This document shows positions 6,149 through 8,069 of a stretch of 8,069 bases of DNA, piece by piece. The DNA comes from an uncultured Chloroflexota bacterium. GTDB lineage: Bacteria > Chloroflexota > Anaerolineae > B4-G1 > DUEL01. Position numbers and translations under genes: made by a program. The stretch lies in NCBI GenBank assembly GCA_937138275.1, contig CAKZOY010000094.1, positions 1-8,069 of the forward strand, read 5' to 3'. The notes under the pieces are model-generated. The model ran no database searches, had not been told where the DNA came from, and was given only the letters and a program-made list of their open reading frames with translations. Within the stretch, counting starts at the first letter, position 1. Each line of letters opens with the position of its first letter.

Positions 6149-6191
6149 GGGGTTTTTGGGGCGGCGGCTTCGCCGCCGCCCCAAAAACCCC
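6149..6191. repeat. Perfect 20-bp GC-rich palindrome (hairpin 2)
   Basis: The arms at 6149-6168 and 6172-6191 are exact inverted copies around TTC. The outer arm reads GGGGTTTTTGGGGC and the inner arm GGCGGC. A pyrimidine-rich stretch follows directly (6191-6211). On the minus strand the arm is followed by CATTTCTATCC, so it is not a classical terminator there either. Likely a dispersed palindromic repeat. Confidence 0.8.
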
Positions 6192-6255
6192 GCTCTTCCC
6201 CCCTCTCCCCCAGAAGGGGACAGGGGGTGGACAAGCGTCGGGAGAACGCGCTCAT

Positions 6256-6284
6256 TTGCCCTCCATAGCCCCAGATGGTATAAT
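6256..6284 (+). promoter_or_regulatory. Promoter of the dedA-ABC permease genes
   Basis: TTGCCC (-35, 6256-6261), a 17-bp spacer and TATAAT (-10, 6279-6284), with TG one base upstream of the -10 (extended -10). Transcription from about 6291 gives a leader of about 65 nt that opens with a small CCCGG/CCGGG hairpin (6290-6294, 6299-6303) and ends with GGAAGGAG before the DedA start. Confidence 0.7.
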
Positions 6285-6356
6285 AAGCCCCCGGTAAGCC
6301 GGGACGAATCGTCGGTCCGCGATCCCCATCATCAATCCTGTACCGGAAGGAGTCGT

Positions 6357-7010
6357 GTGGAAGCGATTGAAGCGGCCATTATGGAATTTCTCCATTCCGT
6401 GTTGAACGCCATCGGCTGGCCCGGGGTGGTGCTGATTATGGCGCTGGAGAGCGCCAATATCCCCATCCCCAGCGAGGTGACGATGCCCCTGGCGGGCTGG
6501 ATGCTGGTGCAGGCAAAGGGGCTCCTGCTCTGGCGGGCCGCGCTGGATGGGGGCTTTTACGGCGCGCTGGGTTGCACCATCGGTTCCATCGCCTCTTACC
6601 TGCTGGGGTTCTGGGGAGGGCGCCCCTTCCTCCGGCGCTGGGGGCGGTACATCCTGATCTCCCAGCACGACCTGGAGCAGGCGGACCGCTGGTTCGCCCG
6701 CTGGGGGGATTGGGCCGTTTTCATATCCCGCCTTATGCCCATCGTGCGCACGTTCATTTCCTTCCCGGCCGGGGTGACCAGGGTCCACTTTCTCCGCTTC
6801 ACGGTCTACAGTTTCGTCGGTTCTTTTATCTGGTGCGGGGCTCTGGCGATTGCCGGTCACGCCTTCGGGAGCGAGTGGGAACGGATTCGGGAAATCATGC
6901 GCCCCTTTGATATCCCCATCGCCATCGCGCTCCTGGCGGGGATGGCCTACTATATCTACCGGCACGTCCGCCGCGCCCAGACGCAGCCCATCGCGGAGCC
7001 GGAGGCGTAG
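6357..7010 (+). CDS. DedA-family integral membrane protein
   Basis: 217 aa from GTG at 6357, with GGAAGGAG ending 4 nt upstream. The frame is open back to 5937, but that part lies upstream of the promoter and crosses two perfect palindromes, so it is not coding. ATG at 6381 is a possible but poorer start without a Shine-Dalgarno. DedA hallmarks: Glu31 and Glu40 in LESANIPIPSEVTMP, the Gly-rich membrane segment GCTIGSIASYLLGFWGG (72-88), and Arg125/Arg131 in FISRLMPIVRTFISFPAG (122-139). Further membrane spans lie at about 146-168 and 185-202, with a basic cytoplasmic tail. DedA proteins are inner-membrane proteins; several act in undecaprenyl-phosphate or phospholipid translocation and need proton motive force. 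Which lipid is handled here is not visible. The ABC permease gene starts 20 bp downstream, probably on the same transcript. Confidence 0.92.
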   Translation: MEAIEAAIMEFLHSVLNAIGWPGVVLIMALESANIPIPSEVTMPLAGWMLVQAKGLLLWRAALDGGFYGALGCTIGSIASYLLGFWGGRPFLRRWGRYILISQHDLEQADRWFARWGDWAVFISRLMPIVRTFISFPAGVTRVHFLRFTVYSFVGSFIWCGALAIAGHAFGSEWERIREIMRPFDIPIAIALLAGMAYYIYRHVRRAQTQPIAEPEA

Positions 7011-7030
7011 AACCTCTCCCGAAGGGCCCG

Positions 7031-7840
7031 ATGAGAGAACATTTTCGCGAACTCTGGCGCTATCGGGACCTGGTCCTTAACCTGGTGGTGCGGGACCTGA
7101 AGGCCCGCTACAAGAACTCCCTTCTCGGCGTGGCCTGGTCCTGGGTGAACCCGCTGCTGATGATGGTGGTGTACACCATTGTCTTTAATGTCCTGGCGGG
7201 CCGTTCCAACCTCCCCAACTACCCAGTCTTCATCCTCTGTGCGCTCCTGCCCTGGAGTTTCTTCACCAATGCCGTCTCCCAATCCACCAACAGCATCGTG
7301 GATGCCGCTCCGCTGATCAAGAAGGTCTATTTCCCGCGCGAAGTGCTCCCCATTGCCGCCGTGATGAGCAACATGGTCCACTTCCTGATCTCCCTCCCCG
7401 TCTTCTTCCTGCTGGCGCTGGTGATGGGGAATCGCATCACCCCCTGGGCTCTCCTTTTTCCGGTCACGCTGCTCATCCAGGTGATGTTCACCACCGGAGT
7501 CGGCCTGATCACCGCCACCCTCAACGTTTTCTACCGGGACACGCGCCTGATTATGGACGTGCTCCTGCTGGCCTGGTTTTTCCTCACCCCTATCTTCTAC
7601 CCCCTCACCACGGTGCCGGAGCGATATGTCCTCTGGGGGGTCTCCATCAACGTGCGGGCGTGGCTTTTGCGGCTGAATCCGATGGCTTCCATTATCTCCT
7701 CGTACCGCGACCTCCTCTATTGGGGCGCTCCCACGGCGTGGGATTTTCTCCTGCGGACGGCAGTGACCTCGCTGGCCGTGCTGGTGGTGGGATACCTCAT
7801 CTTCCTGCGTTTCAGTCCCCGTTTCGGAGAAGAGGTCTAA
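7031..7840 (+). CDS. ABC-2 type transporter permease, polysaccharide/O-antigen export (Wzm/TagG-like)
   Basis: 269 aa, ATG at 7031 with GAAGGG 4 nt upstream, stop TAA at 7838-7840. The amphipathic N-terminus leads to the family signature VVRDLKARYKNSLLGVAWSW (19-38), then about six membrane spans (roughly 33-55, 64-82, 107-132, 138-163, 173-192, 244-262). Also typical are NVFYRDTRLIMD (165-176), TPIFYPLTTVPE (186-197) and LNPMASIISSYRDLLY (215-230). This fits the membrane half of exporters for O-antigen, teichoic acid or capsule glycans on a lipid carrier; the natural partner is a Wzt/TagH-type ATPase. No such ATPase is in the window, and a terminator follows at once, so the partner is encoded elsewhere or beyond the right edge. 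It is likely co-transcribed with the DedA gene. Confidence 0.93.
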   Translation: MREHFRELWRYRDLVLNLVVRDLKARYKNSLLGVAWSWVNPLLMMVVYTIVFNVLAGRSNLPNYPVFILCALLPWSFFTNAVSQSTNSIVDAAPLIKKVYFPREVLPIAAVMSNMVHFLISLPVFFLLALVMGNRITPWALLFPVTLLIQVMFTTGVGLITATLNVFYRDTRLIMDVLLLAWFFLTPIFYPLTTVPERYVLWGVSINVRAWLLRLNPMASIISSYRDLLYWGAPTAWDFLLRTAVTSLAVLVVGYLIFLRFSPRFGEEV

Positions 7841-7846
7841 CAGCAG

Positions 7847-7898
7847 AAAGGGTTTTCGGGGCAGAGGGTATTGCCTTCTGCCCCGAAAACCCTTTTTT
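7847..7898 (+). terminator. Rho-independent terminator after the ABC permease
   Basis: The 19-bp arms at 7847-7865 and 7877-7895 are exact inverted copies around an 11-nt loop, and a TTTTTT run (7893-7898) overlaps the end of the right arm. It begins 6 bp after the permease stop codon. The arm core GGGTTTTCGGGGC resembles those of the palindromes at 6061 and 6149. Confidence 0.85.
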
Positions 7899-7970
7899 CC
7901 CATAAAGTGTTGATTCTCATAAAGTCGTATCACCCGGTCTTTCACAAAGTCTCACAAAGTCGTATCATCC
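7899..7970. repeat. Direct repeats with core CAYAAAGT
   Basis: CTCATAAAGTCGTATCACCC (7916-7935) recurs as CTCACAAAGTCGTATCATCC (7951-7970) with two mismatches. Shorter copies of the left part lie at 7899-7908 (CCCATAAAGT) and 7941-7950 (TTCACAAAGT), the latter directly adjoining the third copy. The stretch is more AT-rich than its surroundings and has no gene. It may be regulatory DNA of a gene beyond the right edge. Confidence 0.6.
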
Positions 7971-8069
7971 CTTGCCCGGGTGGGAGTCCGAATGTTCGTT
8001 CCGAGGTTTTCTTTGTTGCCAGGGATTCCCTTTATCCCCCTCACCCCCCTTGCCCCCCTCTCCCCCTTG
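7971..8069. other. Gene-free end of window with pyrimidine-rich tract
   Basis: I see no gene here. From about 8028 the plus strand is almost all C and T, with runs of 5-6 C separated by T, TC or TTG. The 14-mer at 8053-8066 is identical to one at 6198-6211 next to hairpin 2. Confidence 0.5.

Noticed and set aside
5937..6356. N-terminal extension of the DedA protein to 357 aa
   Set aside because: It reads through two perfect palindromes and the promoter at 6256-6284. The extra residues are Arg/Pro-rich and unlike the DedA family.
6956..7945. Long minus-strand open frame of 329 codons
   Set aside because: It is antisense to the ABC-2 permease, crosses the terminator, and gives a Gly/His/Glu-rich composition without motifs.

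Overview
The window looks like a piece of a high-GC bacterial chromosome, most likely Chloroflexota of the Anaerolineae type. This is an inference from gene content and style: a bacillopeptidase F-like secreted protease with carboxypeptidase-regulatory-like domains, a lipoprotein with a Pro/Thr-rich linker, degenerate heptanucleotide repeats and GC-rich palindromes between genes. No rRNA, tRNA, CRISPR array or transposase is visible. UGA is an ordinary stop codon for at least two genes here.

Left half, all on the minus strand. A divergent promoter region near 4900-4966 drives a three-gene cluster: a HAD-family pyrimidine 5'-nucleotidase-like hydrolase (4222-4890), an M24 metallopeptidase (3069-4241, overlapping the HAD gene by 20 bp) and a small thioredoxin-fold peroxiredoxin-like protein (2578-3051). 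The last gene is the highlight. Its reading frame is interrupted once, by a TGA exactly where relatives carry the first Cys of the CxxC redox motif, and a perfect 6-bp hairpin with an AGUU loop lies 20-35 nt downstream, as expected of a bacterial SECIS element. I read it as a selenoprotein (U44-x-x-C47) that a standard gene caller would truncate or call a pseudogene. The whole 152-bp gap after it is an array of degenerate 7-bp repeats. Beyond it lies a long secreted S8 serine protease (1-2425, C-terminus outside the window), whose gene itself contains an in-frame 42-bp block (six 7-mers) between propeptide and catalytic domain.

Right half, plus strand. A lipoprotein with a phosphodiester glycosidase (NAGPA/DUF2233) domain (4967-5824) starts almost at its predicted transcription start. 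A 530-bp gene-free stretch (5825-6356) is full of hairpins and ends in a good extended -10 promoter for a DedA-family membrane protein (6357-7010) and an ABC-2 polysaccharide-export-type permease (7031-7840). A strong intrinsic terminator follows. The last 170 bp hold direct repeats and a pyrimidine-rich tract but no gene.

The right-hand genes all concern the cell envelope: an exported sugar-phosphodiester hydrolase, a DedA-type lipid-handling membrane protein and a glycan exporter subunit. The left-hand cluster looks like housekeeping nucleotide, peptide and redox metabolism. The functional link within that cluster is not evident from sequence alone.
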